DNA of 21,177 nucleotides, from positions 1 through 21,177 of the forward strand of contig JAIRSD010000001.1 in assembly GCA_031255615.1 (NCBI GenBank). The letters are read 5' to 3'. The stretch comes from Treponema sp. (lineage in GTDB: Bacteria > Spirochaetota > Spirochaetia > Treponematales > Breznakiellaceae). Under the pieces are notes generated by a model. That model searched no databases. It was not told the origin of the DNA and worked only from the letters and a program-made list of their open reading frames with translations. Below, piece by piece: positions 1 to 8,772 of this stretch; position 1 is the first letter of the stretch; each line of letters begins with the position of its first letter. The position numbers and the translations under genes are program-made.

Positions 1-44
1 CCCCAGCCGTGAAAGCAGGGAGATCCGCATACCGGGTTTCTTTT

Positions 45-184
45 GGGCGCATCCCCGCCTCCGGCGGGGACCGGGCTATCCGGGGCTCCGCTATCGCTCC
101 GGCCCCGGCGCGCTGCGCCGGGGCCGCTTCGCGCCCCTCCTCTCCCTGGCGCGGGCGAAAGCCGCGCCCGGCGCGGCTTTCGCC
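45..184 (-). repeat. Three-hairpin mosaic intergenic repeat, copy 1
   Basis: Read on the minus strand this matches the element at 8548-8670 and 13039-13176. It has three perfect inverted repeats: arms 154-168/170-184, arms 101-111/115-125 with loop GCT, and arms 53-59/63-69 with loop TCC. They are separated by linkers shared with the other copies: a GCGCCAGGGAGAGGAGG-like block at 129-153 and CGGATAGCCCGGT around 70-82. Stem sequences differ from the other copies while the linkers are kept. The loop of the first hairpin is nearly lost here. Function unknown; it could be a REP-like mobile element or a structured RNA. No coding region is seen in 1-414; long open frames here are by-products of GC-rich palindromes. 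Confidence 0.7.
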
Positions 185-233
185 TCCGAGGCGCCGCGCT
201 CCGCGCCGCGCCTTAAGGCCGCCCCCCGCCCTG

Positions 234-258
234 CGGAGTTTCGCTTGGCGAAACTCCG
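234..258. repeat. Isolated perfect hairpin near repeat copy 1
   Basis: A palindrome with arms CGGAGTTTCGC and GCGAAACTCCG and a three-base centre. The left-arm sequence (GCGGAGTTTCGC) recurs in a hairpin at 8386-8413 in the second repeat-rich gap, so it is a repeated unit and not a local accident. It has no T-run and no gene immediately upstream, so it is not a convincing terminator. Confidence 0.55.
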
Positions 259-414
259 AAAAACCGCGGCGCACTTGCGCTGCGGCCCCCCCGCCGGGGC
301 CGGGCTTTCCCTGTTGAAGGGGGGAAGGGCCGTCCGAAAGGAGGAAGCCCCGGATACGCAAGGGGACAGGAAGGGCGCGGAGCGGCCAGGCCGGCGGCGC
401 CATTCGGACGCGCG

Positions 415-444
415 TTGACACGGAAAGGCCATCCAAGCTAGAAT
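415..444 (+). promoter_or_regulatory. Sigma-70-type promoter for tRNA-Leu
   Basis: The -35 box TTGACA (415-420) matches consensus fully. An 18-base spacer leads to the -10 box TAGAAT (439-444), five of six matches. The expected start is near 451, about 85 bases before the tRNA. This is the best promoter match in the window and no coding start lies between it and the tRNA. Confidence 0.7.
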
Positions 445-534
445 CCTTCATAGGCGGCGCCTTTTCCAAAAGAACGGCGAAACCGGTTCAGGGCGGGAAC
501 CTTGCGGCGCAGGCGGGGCGGGGAAGGTAAAAAA

Positions 535-615
535 GCGAGAGTGGTGAAATTGGTAGACACGCCAGACTTAGGATCTGGTGCCTTTGGCGTGGGGGTTCAA
601 GTCCCTTCTCTCGCA
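535..615 (+). tRNA. tRNA-Leu (anticodon UAG)
   Basis: A type II tRNA of 81 nt. The acceptor stem GCGAGAG (535-541) pairs with CTCTCGC (608-614), followed by discriminator A615. The D-arm contains GGTAGACACG, and the anticodon stem CCAGA/TCTGG encloses loop CTTAGGA with anticodon TAG. A long variable arm (GTGCC TTT GGCGT) typical of leucine tRNAs and a GGTTCAAGTCC T-arm follow. The CCA end is not encoded (AAGG follows), so it must be added after transcription. It reads CUA codons and possibly other CUN codons. Confidence 0.97.
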
Positions 616-963
616 AGGCCGTGAATCATGGGGATTATGGATAGAAGGACCGGCGCGTTGAGCGATGCCCATAGAGGGGCGCACCATTTCGGACCTATCC
701 TGCCGCCCGGCCCCTTCTCCCGTACAGCGCGGGACATAAGGCCGCGTCAAAATTTCAGTTCCGAAGGACAAGCGAGGCTTGTCAAGCTTCCTTGAATTTG
801 GCGGGAAACCCGGCATCGGCCGGTTTTCCCGGGGTCCCGTTCCGAATCCAGCCGGATTTGAGGGCGGCCCGCATCATACCGGAATATCAAAAGCCGGTTT
901 TCTATTCCACCTAAAGGCAGGCCCGGCCTTGAGAGCCCCGCCTCCATGTTCAGAGAGGATACC
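616..963 (+). other. Intergenic region between tRNA-Leu and tig
   Basis: I see no convincing gene here. A short perfect inverted repeat, GACAAGC-GAG-GCTTGTC at 767-783, could end the tRNA transcript, but it lacks a T-run. The tig promoter is expected in this stretch; I found only weak matches, such as TTGAGG near 865, and do not call one. Confidence 0.5.
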
Positions 964-2400
964 GTGACCGTAACCAAAGAATTGAGCCCCCAGGAACATT
1001 CAAGCGTAAAGTTGTCCATTACGGTGGCAAAGGACGATGTCCGTTCCCAATACAACGAAATTCTGGACGGCTACGCCAGGACCATCCAGATTCCCGGTTT
1101 CAGAAAGGGAAAGGCGCCCCGGGATGTGCTGATACGGAAATTCGGAGAGGCCCTTAATAAAGAGGTCCTGGGAACCGTCATCGAAAAAACCCTTGAGCAG
1201 GTTTTCGAGGATGAAAGCCTGGGCCGGGGGGAACGGCCCCTCCCCTATTCAAGCCCCCAGCTCCAGGACGAACCGAAACTGGATCCGGAAGAGGATCTGA
1301 GTTTTTCCGTGGTCTACGACGTTTTCCCCAAGGTGGCGGTGGGCGCATGGAAGGGCCTGGAGGCGGAGGCCCCGGAATCGGAGCTAACCGAGGAGGATGT
1401 CAACCGGGAACTTGAGCGGATTCGGGAGCGGAACGCCGTTGTACTTGACCGGGACGAGGGCGCGGCGGCGGAAAACGGCAACGTGGTTACCGTCGATTAC
1501 TGTGAACTGGGGGATGACGGGACGCCGCTGCCCAATTCGGAACGGCAGGATTTTGTGTTTACCCTGGGGACCGGCTACAATATCTACAATTTCGACGATG
1601 AAATCCTGGGAATGAAGCGGGGCGAAACGAAGGAAATCGTCAAGCCCTATCCCGCCGGGGAAGGGGATTCTGCCGGGGAAGGAGATTCGCCGGGGAAAGA
1701 AAATCCGGCCCCGGAGGGAGATTCCGCCTCGAAGGGGGATTCTACCGGGGAGGGGAAGACGATCAGGCTCCGGGTAAGCCTTACCGCCCTTAAAGAACGG
1801 ATACTCCCCGACCTGGACGACGATCTGGCCCAGGATGTGGATGAAAAGTACGAGACTCTGGAAGATCTAAAGAACCATATCAGGAAGAGCCTCAACGAGA
1901 ATTTGGAGCGCCGCCTGCGGGACATCAAGATCAACGCCCTTTTGGAGAAGATCGTCGCCGATACCCCGATAGATATTCCCGAATCCATGATCCGTATCGA
2001 ACTGGAATCCCGGTGGCGCAATATGGCCCGCCGTTTTAACACCACCGCGAAAGAATTTATGAGCGCCGTGGAAAAAAACGGCGAAATGGAAGGTATTCAG
2101 AACATCTGGCGGCCCACAGCCGTTAAAGCCCTGCAATCCCGGCTTATCGTAGAAACTCTTATGGAGGATCTTAAGCTGGAGGCGGAGGACGAGGAGGTGG
2201 CGAAGGAAATCGACAGGCTCGCCGCCGAGGACGAGGCCATGGCGGAGGACATCAGAAAGTACTACGAAGGAGAGGACGCCCGGGACTACCTGAAAGAGGA
2301 GATCAAGGAACGGAAACTTTTTGACATCCTGCTGGCCGAGAACACCATAAAACCAGGAAAAAAAGAGAATTATCTGGACCTTATGTCCAATAATGGGTAG
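964..2400 (+). CDS. tig: Trigger factor, ribosome-associated chaperone and peptidyl-prolyl isomerase
   Basis: Trigger factor binds the ribosome exit tunnel and folds nascent chains in the cytoplasm. The N-terminal ribosome-docking domain carries the signature GFRKGKAP at about residues 45-52. A FKBP-type isomerase domain spans roughly 150-280, and the C-terminal helical chaperone domain runs to residue 478 (E. coli protein about 432). The extra length comes partly from a hydrophilic hexapeptide repeat inside the FKBP domain (1657-1758). I chose GTG 964 because AGAGAGGA lies 4-5 bases upstream. The in-frame ATG at 946 has no good ribosome binding site and would add six residues. It is the first gene of a tig-clpP-clpX-lon run, an order also known in other bacteria such as E. 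coli. Confidence 0.95.
   Translation: MTVTKELSPQEHSSVKLSITVAKDDVRSQYNEILDGYARTIQIPGFRKGKAPRDVLIRKFGEALNKEVLGTVIEKTLEQVFEDESLGRGERPLPYSSPQLQDEPKLDPEEDLSFSVVYDVFPKVAVGAWKGLEAEAPESELTEEDVNRELERIRERNAVVLDRDEGAAAENGNVVTVDYCELGDDGTPLPNSERQDFVFTLGTGYNIYNFDDEILGMKRGETKEIVKPYPAGEGDSAGEGDSPGKENPAPEGDSASKGDSTGEGKTIRLRVSLTALKERILPDLDDDLAQDVDEKYETLEDLKNHIRKSLNENLERRLRDIKINALLEKIVADTPIDIPESMIRIELESRWRNMARRFNTTAKEFMSAVEKNGEMEGIQNIWRPTAVKALQSRLIVETLMEDLKLEAEDEEVAKEIDRLAAEDEAMAEDIRKYYEGEDARDYLKEEIKERKLFDILLAENTIKPGKKENYLDLMSNNG
1657..1758 (+). repeat. In-frame 18-bp repeat array in tig (Gly/Glu/Asp/Ser hexapeptides)
   Basis: Six degenerate units of 18 bp encode [30 protein letters not shown] and a partial GEGK. 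The array sits between the FKBP strand ending VKPYPA and the following [11 protein letters not shown] strand, so it is an insertion in an isomerase-domain loop. It is acidic, glycine-rich and probably disordered. Because the unit is a multiple of three, copy number can change without shifting the frame. Confidence 0.85.
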
Positions 2401-2420
2401 ATTCTACATATATGGAGAAA

Positions 2421-3023
2421 ATGAATACCCTGGTCCCCTATGTGATCGAACAGAGCGGGGCCGGTGAACGGTCTTATGATATCTATTCGCGGCTTCTTAA
2501 AGACCGAATCGTCTTTTTGGACGGGGAAATAAACGATCTGAGCGCCGATCTGGTGGTGGCCCAGCTTCTTTTCCTCGATGGTCAGGATACCGACAAGGAT
2601 ATTAACCTTTATATCAACTCCCCCGGCGGCTCGGTTACCGCCGGGCTGGCGATCTACGATACCATGCAGTATGTTAAAAGCGATGTTCAGACTATCTGCC
2701 TGGGGCAGGCCGCCAGCATGGGGGCCCTTATACTCACCGCCGGGGCGGCGGGAAAACGGATGGTGCTGCCTTCCTCCCGGGTGCTTATCCACCAGCCCTG
2801 GGGGGGCGCCCAGGGGCAGGCCAGAGACATCGGCATCCAGTCCCGGGAGATCGTTCGTTTGAAAAAACTCACCATCCAGTATTTCGCCCGGCATACGGGA
2901 AAGGACGGGGAACAAATAGCCTTTGACATGGAACGGGATCTTTATATGTCCGCCGAAGACGCGGTTTCCTATGGCGTGGCGGATTCGATATTGACGAGGG
3001 AAAAGCATGGCAAAGATTCGTAA
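2421..3023 (+). CDS. clpP: ATP-dependent Clp protease, proteolytic subunit
   Basis: A serine peptidase that forms a tetradecameric chamber fed by ClpX. The Ser-His-Asp triad is visible: Ser99 in GQAASMGA, His124 in VLIHQP and Asp173 in MERDLYMS. Spacings of 25 and 49 residues equal those of E. coli ClpP. The full 200 residues are present, with no N-terminal extension. Start choice: ATG 2421 gives the family-typical [11 protein letters not shown] and has GGAG at 2414-2417, close but usable. An in-frame ATG at 2412 adds three residues but has no ribosome binding site. It starts 20 bases after tig and its end overlaps clpX by 17 bases, which implies one transcript and coupled translation. Confidence 0.96.
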   Translation: MNTLVPYVIEQSGAGERSYDIYSRLLKDRIVFLDGEINDLSADLVVAQLLFLDGQDTDKDINLYINSPGGSVTAGLAIYDTMQYVKSDVQTICLGQAASMGALILTAGAAGKRMVLPSSRVLIHQPWGGAQGQARDIGIQSREIVRLKKLTIQYFARHTGKDGEQIAFDMERDLYMSAEDAVSYGVADSILTREKHGKDS

Positions 3024-4260
3024 CGGTTCCGGTAATTACGAGCGCACCTGTTCCTTTTGCGGAAAAAGCGCCGAGATAGCCCGCAGACTCATTGCCGGTC
3101 CCAATGACGTTTTTATCTGTGACGAATGTGTGGAGGTGTGCCGCAAGATCCTCTCCGAGGAGGAGCACGAACTTTCCACCCAGTTCACCGGGGACATTCC
3201 CACCCCCCGGGAGATAAAAACCTATCTGGATCTTTTCATTATCGGCCAGGACGATGCGAAGAAGGCCCTTTCCGTGGCGGTCTACAACCATTACAAGCGG
3301 ATCGCCAATCCCGTCAAGGAAGCCGACGAGGTGGAAATTGAAAAATCCAACGTACTCCTTATCGGCCCCACCGGTACGGGGAAGACCCTGCTGGCCAAGA
3401 CCCTGGCGAAAAAGCTAAAGGTTCCCTTCGCCATCGTGGACGCCACTACCCTTACGGAGGCCGGATATGTGGGGGAGGATGTGGAGAATATCCTTCTTAA
3501 ACTTATCCAAAACGCCGGGGGGAACATCGCCGCGGCGGAACGGGGCATTGTCTACATCGACGAGATCGATAAAATTGCCCGCAAGGGGGAGAATGTCTCC
3601 ATTACACGGGATGTCTCCGGCGAGGGGGTGCAGCAGGCCCTCCTTAAGATCATCGAGGGGACCATCGCCTCGGTGCCGCCCCAGGGGGGCAGGAAGCACC
3701 CCAATCAGGAGATGATCCGCATTGACACCACGGATATTCTCTTTATCTGCGGCGGCGCCTTTGTGGGGTTGGAAAAATTCATAGAACGACGGGTAGTGCA
3801 GCACCCCATGGGATTCGGCGCGGAGGCCGGCGGCCGGGGCCAGAAGAGCCTTAAGGAACTTTTCGACGCCCTCCACCCGGACGATCTTATCCATTTCGGC
3901 ATGATCCCCGAATTTATCGGGCGGCTTCCCATCACCGTAAGCCTTGAGGAACTGAAACGGGACGATCTTAAGCGGATCATCACCGAACCGCGGAACGCCA
4001 TCGTGAAACAGTACCAGGCTTCCCTGGCCATAGATGACGTAAAGCTCGAATTCACCGAGGGGGCCATCAACGCGATTGCCGATACCGCCATTAAACAGAA
4101 GACCGGCGCCCGGGGGCTGCGGGCCATCGTGGAAAGGCTCATGACCGATATTATGTTTGAAATTCCTTCCATACCGGGGAGCAAACAGGTAATCATCACC
4201 CAGGACGTGGTGGAGAAATCCCAGGCTCCGGAAATTCTTCTTCTGCAAAAGAGCGCCTAA
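3007..4260 (+). CDS. clpX: ClpX, AAA+ unfoldase of the ClpXP protease
   Basis: ClpX recognises substrates, unfolds them with ATP and threads them into ClpP. All landmarks are present in 417 residues: the C4 zinc finger (Cys15, Cys18, Cys38, Cys41), Walker A GPTGTGKT (120-127), the pore loop GYVG (153-156), Walker B IVYIDEID (181-188), the RKH loop (229-231), the ClpP-docking tripeptide MGF (268-270, in the position of the usual IGF) and sensor 2 GARGLR (367-372). The start lies inside the end of clpP. I see no internal promoter, so its stoichiometry with ClpP is probably set by coupled translation. Confidence 0.97.
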   Translation: MAKIRNGSGNYERTCSFCGKSAEIARRLIAGPNDVFICDECVEVCRKILSEEEHELSTQFTGDIPTPREIKTYLDLFIIGQDDAKKALSVAVYNHYKRIANPVKEADEVEIEKSNVLLIGPTGTGKTLLAKTLAKKLKVPFAIVDATTLTEAGYVGEDVENILLKLIQNAGGNIAAAERGIVYIDEIDKIARKGENVSITRDVSGEGVQQALLKIIEGTIASVPPQGGRKHPNQEMIRIDTTDILFICGGAFVGLEKFIERRVVQHPMGFGAEAGGRGQKSLKELFDALHPDDLIHFGMIPEFIGRLPITVSLEELKRDDLKRIITEPRNAIVKQYQASLAIDDVKLEFTEGAINAIADTAIKQKTGARGLRAIVERLMTDIMFEIPSIPGSKQVIITQDVVEKSQAPEILLLQKSA

Positions 4261-4263
4261 ACC

Positions 4264-6831
4264 GTGGAACCCTTCCGGGGTTGGCAGAGAATCGTCGGCG
4301 GCCTTAGGGAACGGGTATTTCCCCGAAAGAACCCGCCCCGACGGCCTCCGGCGGAGGCTCCCGGACGGGAGGCGGAAGACCTGGTCCTGCTGCCCCTGAA
4401 CGGGCTGGTCCTTTTTCCCAATACGGTGGTTCCCCTTTTTATTACCTATAAGCCAGGAATCGCCGCGGTGGAAGAATCCCTTGCCCGGGATTTTCGGCTC
4501 TTCGCCGCCTGCGTTTCCGGCGGCGCCGTCCCCCCGGACCGGGATTTCCCCTTCAGCGGCACGGTGGTCCGCATCGTCCAGCGGCTGCGGCTCCCGGACG
4601 GTTCATTCCGGGTCGTACTCCAGGGGGAATACCGGGGAACCATCACGGACATACTCCGGCCCCTTCCCGGCGCGGGGGGCCGCGGCAGGGCGGGATCCGG
4701 AAAAAAGGGGGGAGGCGGCCATGGGGAACCGGTCTATAGCCTGGTGCGGGTGGAGGCGATCCGGAGCCCCCCGGCGGAGGAAAACCCGGCCCTTGTCCAG
4801 GCGGTCCAGCGGGCCTTCGCCCTGTACGGGGAACTATCAAAAAAAATAGGCCCCGACGCGGCCGCCGCCGTGGAAAAGACGGAGAATCCCGAACGGCTGG
4901 TGAACCTGATAGCCAACGCCATGGCCGTCAAGACCGAAAAAAAACTGGAGCTCCTGTCCCTCGCCGGGGATAAAAAGCGTCTTGAGACGCTCCTTGAAAC
5001 CCTGGAAACGGAGAACGAAATCTACAGTGTCCAGAGAAACATATCGGGAAAGGTAAAAAGCCGGCTGGAAAAAAACCAGCGGGAGTACATCCTCCAGGAA
5101 CAGCTTAAGGAGATCAACAGGGAACTGGGAAAGGATAAGGCGGAGGACGAGTATGAAGACCTGGAAAAGGCCATAGCGGCGCGGAATCCGCCGGAGGAGG
5201 CGCTGGCGAAGGCCCGGAAAGAGATCGGCCGTCTGCGGAAGCTCCAGTCCTTCAGCCCGGAGGCGGGTGTTCTCCGGGGCTACCTGGAGTGGATCGCCGA
5301 TCTTCCCTGGGCTGAATGTACGGCGGACTCAATCGATCTGGAGGAGGCGGAGAGGATTCTGGAGGAAGATCATTTCGACATGCGTAAGGCCAAGGACCGG
5401 ATCCTGGAGTTCATCGCCGTCCGGCAGCTTTCCACGGGATCCCCCGCCCCGGACCGGGAGCTGCCGGGCATCAAGGGGCCCATCCTCTGCTTTGTCGGCC
5501 CCCCGGGGACGGGAAAGACCAGCCTGGGGAAGTCGGTGGCCCGGGCCCTGGGGCGGAAATTCGTAAGGATCTCCCTGGGAGGGGTTCGGGACGAGGCGGA
5601 GATCCGGGGCCACAGGAAGACCTATGTGGGGGCCCTGCCGGGGAAGATCATCCAGTCCATGCGCCGGGCGGGGACCATGAATCCCGTCTTCCTCCTGGAC
5701 GAGATCGACAAACTTTCCAGCGATTTTCGGGGGGACCCCGCATCGGCCCTGCTGGAGGTGCTGGACCCGGAACAAAATTCCACCTTTACCGATCATTACA
5801 TGGAACTGGCCTACGATCTGTCCAAGGTCCTGTTCATCGCCACCGCCAATTCGCTGCACGGCATCCCCTACCCTCTTATGGACCGGATGGAGATCATCGA
5901 GATCCCCGGTTATGGGGAACACGAAAAGCTGGCCATCGCGAAACGCTTCCTGGTCCCCAAGGAACTTGAGGAGAACGGCCTGGCGGGGGCACGGGTCGGC
6001 TTTACCGACGAAAGCCTCCGGCAGATCATCCGGCATTGGACCATGGAAAGCGGGGTCCGGTCCCTGGAACGGGAGATCGCCCGGGTCCTGCGGCGGATTG
6101 CCCGGGAGGCGGTAAAAAAACGCCGGGCCTCCGGGACGGAAAGGGGCCTGGAGAATTTCAAGCGGCTTATCAAGCCCGGGGATCTGGAGAGGCTCCTGGG
6201 CCGGCGGAAATACAAAAAGGATCTGGTGTTCAAGGAAGAACGGATCGGCGTAACCTACGGCCTGGCCTGGACCGAGACCGGGGGGGCCATGCTCCCGGTA
6301 GAAACCCGGGGATTCCCGGGAAACGGGGAACTTATCATCACGGGAAACCTGGGGGACGTGATGAAGGAAAGCGCCCGGATCGCCCTGTCCTGGCTGAGAA
6401 GCGCGGCGGAAAACTACCGGTTCCGCCGGGACATCGCCAAAACCGATTTCCATATCCACATCCCCGAGGGGGCCATCCCCAAGGACGGCCCCTCCGCGGG
6501 GATAACCCTGGCGGCCTCCCTCCTCTCCACCCTCTGCCAGGCCGCGCCCCGTCCGGGAACCGCCATGACCGGGGAGCTTACCCTTACGGGCCGGATTCTC
6601 CCCATCGGCGGGCTTAAGGAGAAGGTCCTGGCGGCGATCAGGAACGGCATGGAGAGGATACTCCTCCCCGAAGACAACCGGGAGGACTGGGAGGAACTGG
6701 ACAGGGACATACGGGAGGCCGTTGCGGCGGAATTTGTGGAAAACGCCGAAGACGCCTTTACCCTGCTTTTCGGCGCGGAGATACGCAAAAAAACCAGAAC
6801 CAAAGAGTCAAACGCCAAAATCGCGGGCTAA
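4264..6831 (+). CDS. lon: Lon ATP-dependent protease
   Basis: A cytoplasmic AAA+ serine protease of 855 residues for damaged and regulatory proteins. The N-terminal substrate domain begins around residue 39 (LVLLPLNGLVLFPN). Then come Walker A GPPGTGKT (412-419), Walker B LLDEID (Asp479, Glu480) and a C-terminal protease domain with catalytic Ser744 in KDGPSAG and Lys787 in GGLKEKV. The Ser-Lys spacing of 43 equals that of E. coli Lon. A glycine/basic-rich insert sits in the N-terminal domain at about residues 134-155. The start is GTG, three bases after the clpX stop, with no clear ribosome binding site, so it is probably translated by coupling to clpX. The first 38 residues are basic and proline-rich and weakly conserved. 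Confidence 0.96.
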   Translation: MEPFRGWQRIVGGLRERVFPRKNPPRRPPAEAPGREAEDLVLLPLNGLVLFPNTVVPLFITYKPGIAAVEESLARDFRLFAACVSGGAVPPDRDFPFSGTVVRIVQRLRLPDGSFRVVLQGEYRGTITDILRPLPGAGGRGRAGSGKKGGGGHGEPVYSLVRVEAIRSPPAEENPALVQAVQRAFALYGELSKKIGPDAAAAVEKTENPERLVNLIANAMAVKTEKKLELLSLAGDKKRLETLLETLETENEIYSVQRNISGKVKSRLEKNQREYILQEQLKEINRELGKDKAEDEYEDLEKAIAARNPPEEALAKARKEIGRLRKLQSFSPEAGVLRGYLEWIADLPWAECTADSIDLEEAERILEEDHFDMRKAKDRILEFIAVRQLSTGSPAPDRELPGIKGPILCFVGPPGTGKTSLGKSVARALGRKFVRISLGGVRDEAEIRGHRKTYVGALPGKIIQSMRRAGTMNPVFLLDEIDKLSSDFRGDPASALLEVLDPEQNSTFTDHYMELAYDLSKVLFIATANSLHGIPYPLMDRMEIIEIPGYGEHEKLAIAKRFLVPKELEENGLAGARVGFTDESLRQIIRHWTMESGVRSLEREIARVLRRIAREAVKKRRASGTERGLENFKRLIKPGDLERLLGRRKYKKDLVFKEERIGVTYGLAWTETGGAMLPVETRGFPGNGELIITGNLGDVMKESARIALSWLRSAAENYRFRRDIAKTDFHIHIPEGAIPKDGPSAGITLAASLLSTLCQAAPRPGTAMTGELTLTGRILPIGGLKEKVLAAIRNGMERILLPEDNREDWEELDRDIREAVAAEFVENAEDAFTLLFGAEIRKKTRTKESNAKIAG

Positions 6832-6838
6832 GGCCCGC
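6823..6838. terminator. Possible bidirectional terminator between lon and the convergent small gene
   Basis: GCGGGC (6823-6828) and GCCCGC (6833-6838) form a six-base-pair stem around the lon stop codon. Read leftward the hairpin is followed by GATTTTGG, a short T-run suited to the minus-strand gene. Rightward there is no T-run. It lies between two convergent transcripts, where a terminator is expected, but the stem is short. Confidence 0.3.
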
Positions 6839-6882
6839 ATACCGATACCGGGAAAAGCGGAACCGGAGCCCGCAGCCGCGCC

Positions 6883-7089
6883 CTAACCGCGGGGCGGCGT
6901 TTCCGGGGGGCCGAATATCCGGTCGAGTTCTTCCTGGGTAATGGCGCTGAAATCGCCGGAGGATTCTTTGCTCCGGGAAGAAAAAAATCTGCGGACCTTG
7001 AGGACCGGAGCGGACTCCGGCCCGTCGCCGACGGAAGGCATCCGGGCCTGGGACAGGACTCTGTCCAGTTCCGACTGTGAAATCGTCAT
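6883..7089 (-). CDS. Small protein with two FliM-N-terminus-like (CheY-docking-like) motifs
   Basis: A 68-residue soluble protein I cannot assign to a named family. It carries the same short motif at both ends: ISQSELDRVLS at 3-13 and ITQEELDRIFG at 50-60. Both resemble the LSQxEIDALL peptide at the N-terminus of the flagellar switch protein FliM (and of FliN/FliY relatives), the docking site for CheY-phosphate. The middle is basic and polar, with KVRRFFSSRSKE at about 31-42. The start is set by AAGGAGGG six bases before ATG 7089. The frame stays open upstream to 7245, but that part reads as out-of-gene sequence. It lies 65 bases downstream of the glycosyltransferase gene and may share its transcript. 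Function unknown; interaction with a response regulator is only a hypothesis. Confidence 0.72.
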   Translation of the reverse strand: MTISQSELDRVLSQARMPSVGDGPESAPVLKVRRFFSSRSKESSGDFSAITQEELDRIFGPPETPPRG

Positions 7090-7154
7090 CGTTCCCTCCT
7101 TGCTTTCAGTATACGTCTTGTTTGTCCGCGCCGCCCCCCTCCGCCCCGGCAGCC

Positions 7155-8285
7155 TCAGACGATCTCCTGGATAATCTGGAGAGTCCGCTCCGCGCAGCGG
7201 TCCCAGGAAAAATTCTTCACCCGCTCCAGACCGTGGCTCCGGCATTCCCGGTATATGTCCCGGTTGGTGGTCAGGGCGACCATACGGTCCGCCATGTCCT
7301 CGCTGCTAAAGGGATCAAAATACAGGGCCGCGTGTTCCGCGGTTTCCGGCAGGCTGGCGGCCCGGGCGCAGGCCACGGGCACTCCGCTGGCCATGGCTTC
7401 CAGGACTCCCTGGCCGAATCCTTCAAACATCGAGGGGAAAACGGCGATGTCGGCCCCGGAATAAAGTTCCGGGAGGCTGGAGAAGGGGAAATGGCCGGTA
7501 AAGAAAATATCGTTCCGGTAGGGGGAGGCGGAGACGGCCCGTTTGACCTTATCCGCCCCCCGGCTGTCTCCGCCGGCCAAGACCAGCCGGTGGGGATACC
7601 TAGTCCGTTCTTTGAAAATACGGAAGGCGTCGATAAGCCGGATATGGTTTTTAACCGGGTGTTCGATTCGGGAAACGCAGAGAATATAGGGCCGCCGGAA
7701 ACTGAAGGGCTGGATCAGGACCACGCTTTCCTCATTCCGGGGCCGGGGCTGGAAAGCCTCAAGATCGATGCCGTTGGGAACCACCTCAATCCGGGATTCC
7801 TTAACCTTGGTCAGCTCCACCAGCTCCTGTTTGACCCACCCGCTGACGGCGATGACCCGGTCCAGCCGCCGCAGGGCGTTGGGAAGGATCGCGGAGGGGA
7901 CAAAGCCGATGTTTTCCCGTTTTTTCCTGCTTCCCCAGTAGGCGGCCATGTCGTGGACCGTACCGACCGTGAAGCAGGGCGATTTACCGAAGGCCGCCAG
8001 CCGGTGGGCGGCGGGGAAGAAGCAGACGTTGTAATTCCGGGAGGCGGCAAAGTCCGGGTATTTAAGAAAATGCCAGACGGAGCTGGCGGTTTTGCCGTTT
8101 ATGGAGCAGCGGGAAACAAATTCAAGGTCCGGGGCGGCGGCGCCGTAGACATAGCGGTCGAATTCCCAGCCAAAGATCTCGAAAAGGGCGCCGGAGGGGG
8201 AGATATGTTTCAATAATTGGATGAGGTATGTACCAATGCCGGCTTTACCGCTGTCGCAGGCAAAGGTATCGATCCCAACTTTCAT
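7155..8285 (-). CDS. GT4-family (GT-B) glycosyltransferase
   Basis: A 376-residue retaining glycosyltransferase of the group 1 type, which moves a sugar from a nucleotide-sugar donor to a glycan or lipid acceptor. The N-terminal domain has the KAGIGTY loop (14-20) of acceptor/donor binding. The C-terminal domain has YILCVSRIEHPVKN (200-213), LVLAGG (234-239) and the E-x7-E motif Glu288/Glu296 in FEGFGQGVLEA. No transmembrane segment is seen; it is probably cytoplasmic or peripheral. GGAGG precedes ATG 8285. It is transcribed away from the nrd operon. No other envelope-synthesis genes adjoin it, so the acceptor (lipopolysaccharide-like glycan, glycolipid or flagellar glycan) cannot be named. 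Confidence 0.9.
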   Translation of the reverse strand: MKVGIDTFACDSGKAGIGTYLIQLLKHISPSGALFEIFGWEFDRYVYGAAAPDLEFVSRCSINGKTASSVWHFLKYPDFAASRNYNVCFFPAAHRLAAFGKSPCFTVGTVHDMAAYWGSRKKRENIGFVPSAILPNALRRLDRVIAVSGWVKQELVELTKVKESRIEVVPNGIDLEAFQPRPRNEESVVLIQPFSFRRPYILCVSRIEHPVKNHIRLIDAFRIFKERTRYPHRLVLAGGDSRGADKVKRAVSASPYRNDIFFTGHFPFSSLPELYSGADIAVFPSMFEGFGQGVLEAMASGVPVACARAASLPETAEHAALYFDPFSSEDMADRMVALTTNRDIYRECRSHGLERVKNFSWDRCAERTLQIIQEIV

Positions 8286-8385
8286 GAAAACCTCCGGGGA
8301 TGCCGGACTCCCCTATCCTGGTATGTGGCAGAAGGATAGCATACTGGGGAAAAAAATGAAGCTCCTCTCCGCGTTTCGGCGCTGC

Positions 8386-8543
8386 GGAGTTTCGCGATGG
8401 AGCGCGAAACTCCATGGGGCGGATGCCTCCATTGAGTTTGCGCGAAGCGCACCAACCGAAAGGCGCAAAGCGGCAGGGACGCCGCCGGCATGGAGGCCGG
8501 CTGTTTCAAATGCTGGAGTTGGAGGGAGAAGCGCGCCAACTCC
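8386..8543. repeat. Cluster of hairpins with ATGGAG and AGGGAC loops
   Basis: Five inverted repeats lie side by side: 8386-8396/8403-8413 (11 bp, loop ATGGAG), 8437-8443/8463-8469 (7 bp), 8470-8474/8481-8485 (loop AGGGAC), 8484-8489/8496-8501 (6 bp, loop ATGGAG) and 8515-8522/8536-8543 (8 bp). The loop words ATGGAG and AGGGAC recur although the stems differ. This fills most of the gap between the divergent glycosyltransferase and nrdR genes together with the adjoining element at 8548-8670. I see no supportable gene in 8286-8772. Confidence 0.65.
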
Positions 8544-8547
8544 GATA

Positions 8548-8670
8548 GGCGCGAAACGGCAGGGACGCCGTTTCGCGCCCGCGCAAGGGATAGGAGCGGA
8601 ATAAAAACCCGCAGGGTTTTTGTTAGAGCGGATAGCCCGGTCCCCGGCGCGGAGCGCCGGGGATGCGCCC
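8548..8670 (+). repeat. Three-hairpin mosaic intergenic repeat, copy 2
   Basis: Hairpin one is a perfect 13-bp stem (8548-8560/8567-8579) with loop AGGGAC. It is followed at once by the linker CGCGCAAGGGATAGGAGCGG (8580-8599). Hairpin two is AAAAACCC/GGGTTTTT (8603-8610/8614-8621). The linker CGGATAGCCCGGT (8629-8641) follows. Hairpin three is CCCCGGCGC/GCGCCGGGG (8642-8650/8654-8662), and the element ends in ATGCGCCC. Copy 3 at 13039-13176 has the same linkers and the same 13-bp/6-nt geometry for hairpin one, with a different stem sequence. Confidence 0.8.
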
Positions 8671-8772
8671 AAAGAAGCGCGGCGCAGAGCCTGCCGCATT
8701 CTCAACAGGGAATCGTCCTCCGGGAAGCCGCCGTTTTTTACGGGAAAACCGCGTGATTCCGGGGCCGGGTTC

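Noticed and set aside
91..432. Open frames in the first 430 bases on both strands
   Set aside because: Composition is Arg/Ala/Pro-rich and tracks the GC-rich inverted repeats of repeat copy 1; no ribosome binding site.
568..816. Minus-strand frame ending in CERRDLNPHAKGTRS
   Set aside because: That tail is the antisense of the tRNA-Leu gene, a familiar annotation artefact.
7090..7245. Longer start for the small FliM-motif protein
   Set aside because: The extra 52 residues overlap the end of the glycosyltransferase gene and look like out-of-frame sequence; a strong RBS precedes ATG 7089.
8386..8579. A CRISPR-like array of short repeats
   Set aside because: Units are palindromes with conserved loops and variable stems, with no regular spacers and no cas genes.
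8603..8621. AAAAACCC-GCA-GGGTTTTT as a Rho-independent terminator
   Set aside because: It lies between divergent gene starts where no transcript needs to end, and it occupies the position of hairpin two in the repeat element.
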